Below are positions 50,571 to 62,975 of a stretch of DNA of 64,000 bases, piece after piece (within the stretch, counting starts at the first letter, position 1; the number at the start of each line of letters is the position of its first letter). Both the position numbers and the translations under genes were made by a program. Source of the DNA: Certhia americana. Its lineage: Eukaryota; Chordata; Aves; Passeriformes; Certhiidae. The stretch spans positions 37,373,408-37,437,407 of the forward strand of contig CM031879.1 of the NCBI GenBank assembly GCA_018697195.1, read 5' to 3'. Below the pieces are notes generated by a model. That model ran no database searches. It saw only the letters and a program-made list of their open reading frames with translations, and was not told where the DNA came from.

Positions 50571-52808
50571 CATTTATCTTGTGGCTTTGCTAAGAGGCAG
50601 TTACAGTCTCATCAAGGATGACAAGTCCTGAACTGCCACATGAAATGCCCCTGGCTAAGTTGTGTTTGAGGTTCAATCTAGAAAGTGTGTTCTGACTCCA
50701 TCTGTTCTAGGTCCTGCCAATATGTCATATGTCAGCACATGAAAGATAATGCCCCTAGCTGCTCTGCTAAGCCAACAGCAAGAGATTTCTGCATACACCC
50801 ACAAGATCATGTTTAGATACCTCTGGAAATTTACCGATGAAAACTGCAGCACATTTACGTTTCCAGACATCTCTAAGGTCTTGCAGCAGCAAGGCCTGAA
50901 AATACACATGAATTTAGGCACTACAATTGGGGCACAAGCACATAAATCCCATGTGGAATCAGGCCCTTGATGGCATTAGTGCTACTTGGCATGCACTAAC
51001 CTATGCACTCCCTGATGTCCCTTGGCAGCTCTGAGACCCTTCTCATGGTCAGTCCAAGAAGGATTATCTATCTTGACTTCCCTTCACTGGCTTGTCCTTT
51101 GGGACTTGATCCTGCGAGCCCTATCAGACATAAGTAATTGCAAAAAATACTTTGGGAGGTGAGACACTTTTGGGATGTTCAGAAAGGGATTAGATAAATT
51201 GATGTGCAACCTGTTTGTAAACAGATACTAACAGAAGTAGGCAGGGATGTGCTCTGTAACACAGACAGTTGGAAGAGTCACACTTATCCATTAATTATTT
51301 CGTAAGCTCACTTAAGTGCCCAGAGCAAGTATGTGGATGATGGACTTAGACTATATGTGACTGGTGTGATGTCTGTGTCTTATTTGTTAGAGGAAGCCAT
51401 TTAGTTTGGGTCAATAGTTGGTATTATGTAATAATTCTTATGGCAAAAAGGAATGTAAGGATGGCTGAGGTTAATCCAATCTGCTCCTCCTAGTACTGCA
51501 CTTCCTCATGCACAACAGAGTTAAGATCATGAAGATCTGACCTAGGATTGCCACAGTGTTGAACCAGTAAACTGTTCAGGAAGTGATATGCAGGACAATC
51601 AGAACTTGAAAAGTCTTATCATGAAATCTCTTCCAGAAATTTCTGTTATGCATTTCTCGTCTCCACCATAGTTCAGCACGACTGTTTGTTGGGATCAGCA
51701 ATGTGCACTGACAGCTCAAGTGAAAAAGCTGTTGGTCTAACTTGGACTCTTCAAATGAAAATAAATTCTATTATCAGTTACTATAAAGTTGATAATAAAT
51801 CATAAAGAATTCACATTACTGACTTGGGTATTTTTGATTAAATAATCTCAAAGTACTTAAAACCAAAAGCTATCATAATCAGAAAGCTAATTCTTTCCAA
51901 GAACCTAGTACAGTTAAAACCATTTCTTACTTAGAATTTTTTGGGCATTGGAAAAGTCACATCCAGAAGTTTGACTAACTTTAGTCTCATGTACAGCTCT
52001 CTATATGCATCAGTTGGTGTCACAGACATGATTACTGTTCTATGCATGTATGCAGTTATTGAATAATTAGTGAATACAGAATTAGTGCTATAACTAAGGT
52101 GACTCAGTGACTTTTTTCAGAAATAAAAACGCAGCTGTAATTTCCTTTTTATTAGATAACTCATGTTGGTCAGAAAAAAGAGAATTATTTGATTGCATCA
52201 GGTAGTTTCTCTACTGATTGTAAAATTCTTGCCTGACTTTCAGTTCAGTGACATTGTGAGCACATATTTATCTTCAGTCAGAGAATACCATAGGTCTCAA
52301 AAAAATGACTTTTTTGTCTAGTCTTGTATTTTCTCCTCTTATTTCAGATACATGACTTCACAAACAGCTTAGAAGTTCAAAAAAATGCTAAGCAAGTTCA
52401 CTCTTAACAAAATAAATACAGTATTGAACAGATGGAATTCTGTAAAATAGTTTACGCGAAGTGTCACAAAATTCCTGGGACCATGGAAATGCTAAATTTG
52501 AGATGTTTGGCTGAGAAAGCTCCACAATGAGAGGTGATAATCCAAGCCTCTGCAGATTCTTTATTGTTTATAAACTGCTGCTGCTGCTGCCTGTATAAAA
52601 TCGAGTTCAGCAAAAACACATCCTCTGCCTGGAAAGACAGCTAAATATCAGCACCCATGAGACATTGATGCTGCTAGAGTGTGCTCACACAGTACTTTTC
52701 AGACAGTATAATGAATAATACAATTTGTAAAGATGGTGCCAATTGTATGATCATTTAATAACTCCTTATTCCATGAAATACTCAGGCCTAGCATCAGCTG
52801 GATCAAGA
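50571..52808. other. Intergenic, middle part
   Basis: AT-rich with no gene. A short (CTG)n run (five units) lies near 52576-52590. Nothing else was recognised. Confidence 0.65.
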
Positions 52809-52957
52809 TGATATATATATATCTATATAGATATATATCTATATAGATATATTGTATGTGTGAGTGTATATATATGTATGTATGTATATATATATGTATG
52901 TAAATACATATATATATGGAGAGAGAGAGAGAGAGAGGAATGTATGTATGCATGTAT
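52809..52957. repeat. Compound microsatellite with palindromic core
   Basis: TA repeats with regularly spaced CTATATAG palindromes are followed by TATG/TATA variants, a pure (GA)n block of about ten units (52919-52937) and GTAT repeats. The TA/CTATAG part can fold back on itself. Confidence 0.93.
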
Positions 52958-55900
52958 CAATATAAAGTCTTTCTGTAAATTGACATGACTTTTGGATCTA
53001 AATGGAGTGATCCTAGTGATCCAGAATCTTCAGAGGGCTCTCTTGTCCAAAAGGAATTTCAATTAACTAACTATTTATTAATTCAATGGTAGTCTTTCTA
53101 GTCTTCATTAATGACATTGAAAGCTTGGATGCTGATTTCTAATTCTCTTGTACTAATGAAAAGTGATTTCTTTGGAAAAAAACTGTAGAAAAAGTATCTC
53201 TAAGGCTTTTCATAAAAAATGTCCTTAAGGGTTGTATATTGTGCAGGATGGATTTCATAGCCTAAAAGATGATAAAAGATTAAATTTCATCTCATTTATA
53301 CAGTGGGTTTTTTAGAATTCCAAAGAATTCAGCAGCTCCTGTTGAACAGAGCATGACTAGGCCATTATGTATGGACCTATCAAAATAGAATTAATTTATT
53401 ATTGGTCATATGGAGTTTATTTAGGAACTGCTAGTGCACAATAACTTAAGTACATTCTATTTCTTAGTTATTATAGTAGTCAATAATACTTCAAAGTAAC
53501 AATTGTTAAGCTTACACTTCCAGGCAAACACTTCTATTATGCTGCTCTAATACATGAATGTTGTTCACAAATAATGACACTACAGGTTGACAGATTCTGT
53601 TATAAGCCAGCTGGTTTACACTTCACGAAAACTTTTTTTCTCACTATTTTCTCTGAGTCTAAGCATAGATATAAGTTGCCAGTTACCAGTTTCAAAACAC
53701 AGATCTAAGATTACTTTTTCAGGGATTGTTTATCTATTCAGAATAGATTATGTTTCTTATTCTAAACTTTTTCTCAGTGTTTAATTTTCAAATAATTTGC
53801 CCAAAACCACAATCAATATACTTTCTCTAAAAATCCACAGGCTTAGATCAATTCAGGTGAAGTCTTATTTTTGGATGATTATTTGTAGGCCAAGAAGGCA
53901 TCTGTCAATCTTTTAGTCTGTGCAGTTTCTCTGAAATGTCCAGAGTAGTCTGGTGAAAGATTAAATACAAGCAGGTTTTTGGCGTGCTTTTCTGAAATCT
54001 GATTAGAATGAGAAGGATAAGACATATTTTGTCATATAGAATCTGAATATTATTCTGTTTTCATTCCTGTCTTTGTTCATGTGTGCCAGATGAACTGCAT
54101 GGGGAAGGAAGAATATCAGCTCAGCCAAGGTTCTTTCCATACCTTGAGAAATGTCATGTTCTCTTTTAGGAGAGACCACTAGACTGCCTTGGATTTTGGA
54201 ATATCACCAGGGTGTTTTTATATGGTACAGAAGTAGTCATCAGAGCCATTTACTTATTTCAAATATCTCAAAAATAAATTTGCAGATTTTCCTTTGCGTC
54301 ACATACTCCTGGCACATTCAAGAAACCATATTAAAACACCTAGGTTCCAGTGTACATTAAATAATGTGCCTTCAGGAATACCAAAGCATATGAAATCTTA
54401 ATATATAAACATGCAGAAGTTATTAAGTGAAATCATGAGACACAAACAGAATACAGAGGCAAAGGAGTACAGTACAGACCTTTGCATTTCTTGGAGTGGC
54501 AGATCACAGGTAACTAACCTTGTACATAAGCATGTACCTTAAATGTCACACAGATGAATAACTGAGTGACCTTCACAGCCTAAAACAGTTTTGCAGCTGT
54601 GCAGCAAGTTTCCGTAACAACAGGATACAATATTCAAGGTCATTACTGCTATTTAATACAGTGCAAATTTCTTTCCAGATGACTTTATCTCAATAGCTTA
54701 TATTTTCCAAAACCAGCAGCTATTTTCTTTTTGAAAGTGAATCATTTGGCATAATCATTTAATGACTAGGTTTTGTGATTTGCTGTTTTAAACAATACCT
54801 ATCTTATTGCTAAGGAGAGAGTTTTCTGCATTTGTTACCCTCAGTGCATCTCCCAGCTTCCATTTCCAAGCCACTATCATACCAGTTTTCCATGAAGGTG
54901 CATGGCTCTGAAAAATCCCTTGTGAGAGGTCCAGAACAGTAAGCTGTCATTTTTCCACAGTGTGAGCACTAAAGACATAGACAGCAGGGATGTGATCAGC
55001 CTGTGCTGGATGCAGAAACTTGCTCTTCACATACCCTTTCCTTCCTTTCACTTGCAGAATTATGGTTTGACTATTGCCCTTTGGACTGAGATTAGGTTTA
55101 GATGTCACAGTCATCATGCTTGGAAACAACATGGTGTGAAAATGCATTTTAAGCTTCCAACAGTCTGTAGTGTAAACAGACAAATCAGCATATACTGTAA
55201 AAATAGCCTTTCACGTAACTATAAAAAATGTGATTACAAGTGATTGCACAACAACTTGTGATGTGTCTTTTACTTATGCCACATTTCATGTTCCCTATGT
55301 TTTGCCTCATCGCAAGTAGAAGACATCTGTCATTATTACTCCCTTTCTTCCTGCAAGAAATCCCTGCTTGTGGATAGAACCATGGAAAATGCTTGTCCCA
55401 GCCAGAAACAGTGCAATGGGCCTCCAGTTTCTGATAGGCGCTCCCTCCTCCCCAGGAAAATGTCTTGTAGTAAAATAAATGTGTTTGTGCAGTGGTGACT
55501 ATTTGTCACTGTAGACCCTGACACAGGCATTAAAGCATCTGCCATTTAGAATTGTGTCTCATAACTGGCCAACATGAGAGCTGCAATGAAACCCTATCTT
55601 ACCATATTGAACTGGAGAAGTCTGTTTAGTTAGCAAGGTTGCACCTCTCAGATACTAACAGGACTGTAACTGATATGAACACTAAAGTCCATATCCAATC
55701 AAAGGCAAACAGCAATAATTTGGAACAGCTATATAGTCAAGGCCTCTGTGAATACGAATTTTTAAATCTTCCCTTACAAAGGGAAGCATTGCTTTGTAAA
55801 GCAATACAAAGTTGTCTTTTGCAGGTCTCTGCCTTTCTGGCTCCCTAGCTCCAGAGCACATATTACACTGTTTACTACCTAAAACTGAAATTTGAGGGAT

Positions 55901-58900
55901 GGTTGCTACCATGTGCTTTTAAATTCTTTAAAGGCTCACATACTTATATACAAGCACTGGCATGAGCAGTACACATACTTCCTCTACTCAGTTCCTTAAG
56001 CTCCAGTGAGAATGCTTGTGAGATTGTGGATAGGCAAAAAATATCAAAACCTTGGACAAGCAGAATTTGAATAGGGTCAAGTGAACAAAAAATTCTAGTT
56101 AAACAAAAGTCAAATAAGTCTAACATCACATATAAATTAAAATCAAGAACTAAAACTGGTCTGTGTTATTCCTACAGACCTCTGAGAAATTCATTTTAAG
56201 GCAAGAAGAGATGATGAAATTCAGCTAAGAAGTGCTGCTGCATACCACAAGCCATGAAGCTTCATATACTTTGTTCCAGTAGCAGGAATTACTACTGTTA
56301 TTACTACTTCCATGAATGTCAGAAAAGTTCTTCTTGCTTAAATTTCCCATAGTTCATTGTCAGCATAAAACATGCTGGTCCCTCAGAGAGCCTTCACTGC
56401 CCAGACTTTGAAGAATAGTCATGGAAAATCTCTAATCTCTCTTTACCAAACATTTCTGTAGGATGTTGTAGATTCAGGAATAGATACATGGTTTTTAACA
56501 GACTACCAATCTTTGGTGCACCAGCTCTTAACACAGCCCTTACACATCTGCCAGCCATTTCAAACATCCTACAGAGTAGATGCTTAAAATATCCCTCTGA
56601 AGGGAAAGGAGGGATGAAGTTTCTAATCCTCCATTTGCAATCCTTGGCATAGTATTCTATTTCAGCAGCAAATCACACTTCTCTAGTTGTTCCCTGAAAA
56701 CTGTGACTATGAATGTCAGAGGAGGTATATAGGTGAACCTGGTATAGATCTGTCAAATCTGGCAGTACTGAAGACCCAGCATCCCTTTAACATTTCAGGG
56801 TGCTTTCCAGATCAGTTTCTCATGAATAGGACCCTGATGGCACACCCTTGAGAGCATCCTGTAAGGAGAATGGAAAGTGCAGTAATTCAGGGCTAGTTGG
56901 AGATTTCCTTGACAAAGGCATTCCTGACAAAGTGAAATGAGAATGTAAACACACCGTGGGTGAGAATCTGAGTGTACCTACTGACACATCACGAGTGACA
57001 GGCAATTAAGCCTGTAACAGCTTAGACTGGTGTCCTAACTATTACTACATAGGCTACAAGTGACAACAGAACATGGGCAGTAACACATATTTCTAGACAT
57101 GCCACCTACCCTTACCTGAACAACCTACCAGACTCGGGTGAGAAGGCCTGTGTGAACTGGAATTGACAGAGAACACAGCAAGGGCAAAAGCCTGGAGGTT
57201 TTCAGTAACAAAGAGGTTTTCAGTATCCTAAGTGGTTGCCTGGAGACAGTAATGAGGAGAGCTTTTTTTTCTTTTTCTTCTGTTGAGAAATTAGATGAAA
57301 AATGCTACAATTTTAAAAGGTTACTTTTCTTGTGGGGAAAAGAAAAAGGATGTTGGAAAGAGCAATCAGTAGAAGATATAAAGTCAAGCGTTAGAGGGAT
57401 TTCAAAAACACATTTAGAAGAATATAAACTGTTTGAAAAAGAAAAGGCACAAGAACAACATCTTGTATTAATAATAAAATACTGAAAAGTTTCTGCTGAG
57501 AAAGATGCTGTTGAACATGAGTGTAAAAGAAAGAAGAGAGTGTGATAGAAATATTTCCATTTCAAAAGTGCAGAAAAATTTTGCCAGCTCCATTATGCCC
57601 ACAGCTGGACCAACACTGGTAACCTGTACTTCATAAATCTACAAGAAGCAATTTAACAATCATTATTCTGGTAGCCCAAGTATCTACCCATCTCTCAAAT
57701 CAGGTGTTGTATGAGTAGAATAGGGCTATAACTAGGGCAGGTGTCCCTTTACAGTGACACACAGGAATGGATATGATGGATCCTCACTGATTACCAACAC
57801 CATTGCAGTGTCAAAGAAAACAAAGATTTAAAACTCACTGTGCCTGTGACTGGAAGAATCTTGAGAACACTGAAGGAGGAAAAGAAGATATTTAGAATGG
57901 TATTAAGTGTTAAGTGAGTCCTAGCTGACAAAATACTTCTTAATAATTTTGGACTACATTTCTGCTTAAACCTTAAGGTGTCAAGAGTGACACAGGAAGT
58001 TCCAGGTTTATTATTAAACCACAGTTATCCAGAAAAATTGTATGCGGAAAAGTGAATTTGCAGAGCTCTAACTCCTGGAGGCCAGTTGGGACTTAAAATG
58101 CAGTGCATCTTTATTGCATTTGATTATCCTGACCATTCATTGAATTTACAACTCATTGGCTTTCTGAAATACTTCTTTGGTAAGGATGATAGACCTTGTA
58201 GACCAAATACAACACATCAGTTTTACTTGTATAAATATGCTGAAAGTATGTTTTCAGTAGAGCTACCACACATGGAAGCATGAACAGTTAAATAAAGAAC
58301 TGGCTTCAGAGTAAGTTTTTCTATGAGGTTCTATCAAGCTGACTGAAATTACAAGCAGACTTCAGTAGGGATCCTCCTTTCAATTCTATGTTCAGTTGTT
58401 GTTATTCACAAGCTTTTATTTCCTCTTATGTCTTTGTGCTTATATCTAGCATGATCAGAAATACAAAGCATGAAGAGAAAAAAGGCTGGCACCAACTTTT
58501 GAACCCTTCACTTAATTCAGTTTTGTAATGGAGAACATCTCTGAGGATATTTTATTTATATGTGCTAGGGCTGTTTGCTAGCTGTGTTACATAAACCAAG
58601 GACCTAGAGTGGGAGATGCAGAAAAATTCAAATTTCTTATATGATGGAGAAACCAATCATTTTCATTCAAATTAAAATTTATTTACAGTTTTTAGGAGTT
58701 TTGCTATCAGTTAGTCTTACAAAGGTCTAATTATGCTGTGCCCACATCACTGTGAGGAATCTGTTTACTCTGCCATTAAGTGCTGGAAAGAAAGAACATA
58801 TTTTGTTTCCTGTTTAGAAAAAAAAAAAAAATCTGTTGAAAGCAGTGGGAGCATCTGGCTCCTAAATGTAGTTTCCCAACTCACTGAGTCCACTTAAAGC

Positions 58901-59106
58901 TCTTGAAAGGACAACAACAGTTTGGTAATTATCTCTCTCTCTTAAACTAAATTTTCATTTGTGCACCCTTACCAGTAGACTGATTTTGTATGCCTTGCTC
59001 CAAACATTCCCAGGGTAGCATTGAAGAAACAAAAGATAAAAAGAAAAAGAATGAGTGTAGTAAATGTGGAAAAAAAATTTAAGCAATCAGTGCACTTTTG
59101 GTTTGA
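52958..59106. other. Intergenic, third part
   Basis: 6.1 kb of AT-rich sequence. Only short ORFs without recognisable domains are present on either strand. No repeat family was recognised. Confidence 0.65.
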
Positions 59107-59206
59107 GGAGTTTGGGGTATTTTTGTTTGTTGGGAGGGGGGTAGTTTGTGTGTGTGTGCGTGTTTGTTTGTTTGTTTGTGTTTTTTTTGTTGCTGCTTTG
59201 GGTTTT
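59107..59206 (+). repeat. G/T-rich tract with (TG)n and (TTTG)n
   Basis: About 100 bases consisting almost only of G and T on the + strand, including a GGGAGGGGGG run, a (GT)n block and a (TTTG)n block. Confidence 0.93.
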
Positions 59207-59825
59207 TACATTACTGACGTTACTAATGCTACGAGACAAAGACAGCTGTAATACCTGAAAGCATGTAAAGAGATAGTCAGCAAATTAAATCAGAGACACA
59301 AGGGATGGGTAAAGGTCAACATTATATCCCTCTTTAAAGGTAGAAAATTAAATTACAGGAAAAGTAAGTGACTGGTCAAAGGTCAAACAAAAAGTACATT
59401 GCAAAACATGGAAACTGAGAAACTGTTTCTTATGTTCAGCGCCTCAACTGCCAGACTGCCCTTTCTTTAATCTGAAGAGGGAAAAAACCTTAGTGGTGGA
59501 ATAGTATAAAAATTAGTTTCGCTGAGAACAGTCTGAATTTCTCTGTCTCATCCAAAACTGAATATTGTTCTGCCTCATTAAAGCAGAAATGAGATCCACT
59601 CCAACAACACTGATGTGGTGAAAACAAAACCACAACTACTCTTAAAGATTTTTGTACTCCAAAATACTGGTTTGCAGTTTTGGAGAAACAGTCAAGTCAA
59701 TTCATTGTAGCTTTAGAGAAACGAACAATACCACCACAGAAAGCTGAAATTTGGAGCTACATTTGAGAGCTATGAGACCATTGCAGGTGCTTCATCTTCA
59801 TGTATCATTGTTTCTATTAAAAGCT

Positions 59826-59955
59826 TACACACGTGTATAAACACAAATGCACAGGAATACACTTACTTATCCACATAAATATACATACATATGCATGTGT
59901 GTGGGCATATAGATATGGACACATATGCATACATGCATATATATTTACATAAGCA
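59826..59955. repeat. Degenerate CATA/TGCA-type microsatellite
   Basis: Alternating purine-pyrimidine sequence rich in ACATAC, CATATG and TGCATA words, an old decayed dinucleotide/tetranucleotide repeat. Confidence 0.8.
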
Positions 59956-60258
59956 TAAAGACATTACGTTGTATTTAAAGAACACAAATTTAAACTCTTT
60001 TAAAATAAAATTTAAAGAGGCAAAGAGGTCATTTTTCCAATCCACTTCCTTTATTTGAGACAGTTCCAGACGTTACAGTATAAGCTAACAGAGAGTGATC
60101 ACAAGCTCCATTTCTGTCTCTGTGTCTAGGAAGCTCTCTATACTCTGCCAGGCCCAAGGGATTAAACTTCAGTTACACCATATGCCTGGGCTTTGCTTGC
60201 CCTTAACAGCGTCAAGGACAAGGGCTGTCCAGAGAGCCCCATCACACTGTAACCCAGT

Positions 60259-60264
60259 CACCTG
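60259..60264 (+). promoter_or_regulatory. E-box CACCTG upstream of MYF6
   Basis: A CACCTG word about 0.83 kb upstream of the TATA box. E-boxes bind myogenic bHLH/E-protein dimers and also ZEB/SNAI repressors. Function is inferred only from position. Confidence 0.3.
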
Positions 60265-60559
60265 GAATCACTCCTGTCACCTCATGGGCAACGTGGGAAA
60301 GTTCACACTGAAAGGCTAAGCCGAGGTGCACTATCTGTGGGTGCCTCATCATCGCAGCACAGCTCTGCCTTGGCAACCTTCCCCGTGTGTGTGGAGGAGC
60401 AGCAGCGAGCTTGGCTCCTAACCTGGGCTAGCCCGGGGTGGCTTGGGTCACAGGAATGGCATGCTGCAAGGGGAAGGTGGCAGGGGGGTGGAAATAGCAG
60501 GGGCTTCTATTGAAAATATTAACCCGTCAATTTGGAAAGTGATGGCTGCCTTGGAAATC

Positions 60560-60790
60560 TCTCCTCATACATCTATACTTAGTCCCCGGGCAGGGAGCGT
60601 GCGCCGGGGGTGTGAGGGGTGGGCTGGGGGAGGGTTCCCTCCCTGCGCAGACCCGAGCCTTTGTCCTCCAGCCGTGCCCCCGAGGGCTCGGCAGCGGGGC
60701 CGGGGCCGCCCGCCGCGCCGGGACACCGCTCCCGAACCCCCACCTCCCGTCCCTTCGCTGCGCCCCGAACTCACGGCATTTCGGGGGAGG
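60560..60790. promoter_or_regulatory. CpG-rich block upstream of MYF6
   Basis: An abrupt change to G+C-rich sequence with many CpGs (GCCCCGAGGGCTCG, GGGGCCGGGGCCGCCCGCCG and similar), beginning about 0.5 kb upstream of the TATA box. Several overlapping ORFs here are composition artefacts. It is probably part of the CpG island of the MYF6 promoter region. Confidence 0.6.
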
Positions 60791-60820
60791 GTGCAAAGCT
60801 GGGTTGTATTATTTTTCGCC

Positions 60821-60944
60821 TTGTGTTTGGTTTTTTGGTGAGGTTTGGGGGGTGTGTGTGTTCTTGTTTGTTTGTTTTGTTAGGTTTTTGGTTGGTTGGG
60901 TTTTTGTTTGTTTGGGGTTCTTTTTAATTTTTTTTTTTTCTAAT
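60821..60944 (+). repeat. G/T-only tract in the MYF6 upstream region
   Basis: About 120 bases almost entirely G and T on the + strand, including GGTTTGGGGGGTGTGTGTG and repeats of TTTG and GGTT. It ends in a poly-T run and lies about 140 bp upstream of the TATA box. Confidence 0.9.
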
Positions 60945-61086
60945 TTGTCTCCCACCTCTCGTGTCCCCCCTCCCCCCTTCTAAATGGGAGATGTTCTCAG
61001 GACAGCGCCCAGGAGACTGGCTGGAATCAGTTTTGGAGGGTGATACACCGCGACAGCTAAAAGTTGGATAGGGTTTCAGCAGCTCC

Positions 61087-61094
61087 TATATAAA
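61087..61094 (+). promoter_or_regulatory. MYF6: MYF6 TATA box
   Basis: TATATAAA in a CTCCTATATAAAGCAGG context, 117 bp upstream of the ATG. This predicts a transcription start near 61115-61120 and a 5' UTR of about 85 nt. The word also differs by one base from a MEF2 site. No in-frame or out-of-frame upstream ATG lies between the predicted start and 61204. Confidence 0.75.
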
Positions 61095-61122
61095 GCAGGG
61101 GGGACTTATGTCACTGCACTAA

Positions 61123-62384
<1,262 letters not shown>

Positions 62385-62580
62385 ACGCGGTTTTGTGGTA
62401 GTATATTTAACGGAGATGGAGCCTGCACCCTCTCTCCTCTAAACTAAGTAACGAAACAAATTCACACGGTGGAAAGCCCAAGCAGGCAGGGGCCTTTTTA
62501 AGATCGAATCAAGGTACACCTACCCCAAAGAAAATGGCTCCCACTGACTCGAGCCAAGCATACTTCCCTCTTGCCTTCGG

Positions 62581-62671
62581 GTTTTTGTTTGGGATTTTTT
62601 TTGTTTGTTTTTTTCTTTTTTTTTTTTTTTCCCGGGTTTTGTTTTTTTTTAATTTTTTTTCTTTTTCCACC

Positions 62672-62709
<38 letters not shown>
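62581..62709 (+). repeat. T-rich low-complexity tract in the MYF6 3' UTR
   Basis: Long T runs interrupted by single G or C bases, ending in 28 uninterrupted Ts (62680-62707). In the mRNA this is a U-rich tract. The opposite-strand Lys-rich ORF is a composition artefact. Confidence 0.93.
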
Positions 62710-62713
<4 letters not shown>

Positions 62714-62949
62714 AGATACTTACCTGTGTACCGGTGATCCACTTTGTCTGAGACTCACCGGGAAGTTCATTCCTGTCTGGGTGAAGCTCTTGGTTGCATT
62801 GTGTGTGAGTCATATTTAAAGAGTCCCCGCCTCATTTCGTTCCTGTAAATAATTTCAGTACTGTCTTTTCTTTTGTAAACATAACATATATATTTAAATG
62901 GTGGAATGTGATATTGTATATAAGAACAGATGGATTTCTTGGATTGTAA

Positions 62950-62955
62950 AATAAA
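62950..62955 (+). promoter_or_regulatory. MYF6: MYF6 polyadenylation signal AATAAA
   Basis: A canonical hexamer in GTAAAATAAAGCTC, followed after about 15 bases by a GTGTTACAGTGTTTTCC stretch that fits the GU/U-rich downstream element. It lies 566 nt after the stop codon. Confidence 0.85.
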
Positions 62956-62975
62956 GCTCTTTGTGTTACAGTGTT

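Larger units (their letters stand above)
62385..62975 (+). other. MYF6: MYF6 3' UTR
   Basis: Runs from the stop to shortly after the AATAAA at 62950. It holds a U-rich stretch (62581-62709) and, closer to the end, AT-rich sequence with TGTAAATAATTT and ATATATTTAAAT elements. Confidence 0.7.

Noticed and set aside
60443..60983. Several overlapping ORFs of 69-132 codons on both strands upstream of MYF6
   Set aside because: They arise from GC-rich, stop-poor composition. The frames are mutually overlapping and none shows a domain.
62509..62742. Lys-rich ORF on the - strand
   Set aside because: It is the reverse complement of the T-rich tract in the MYF6 3' UTR.
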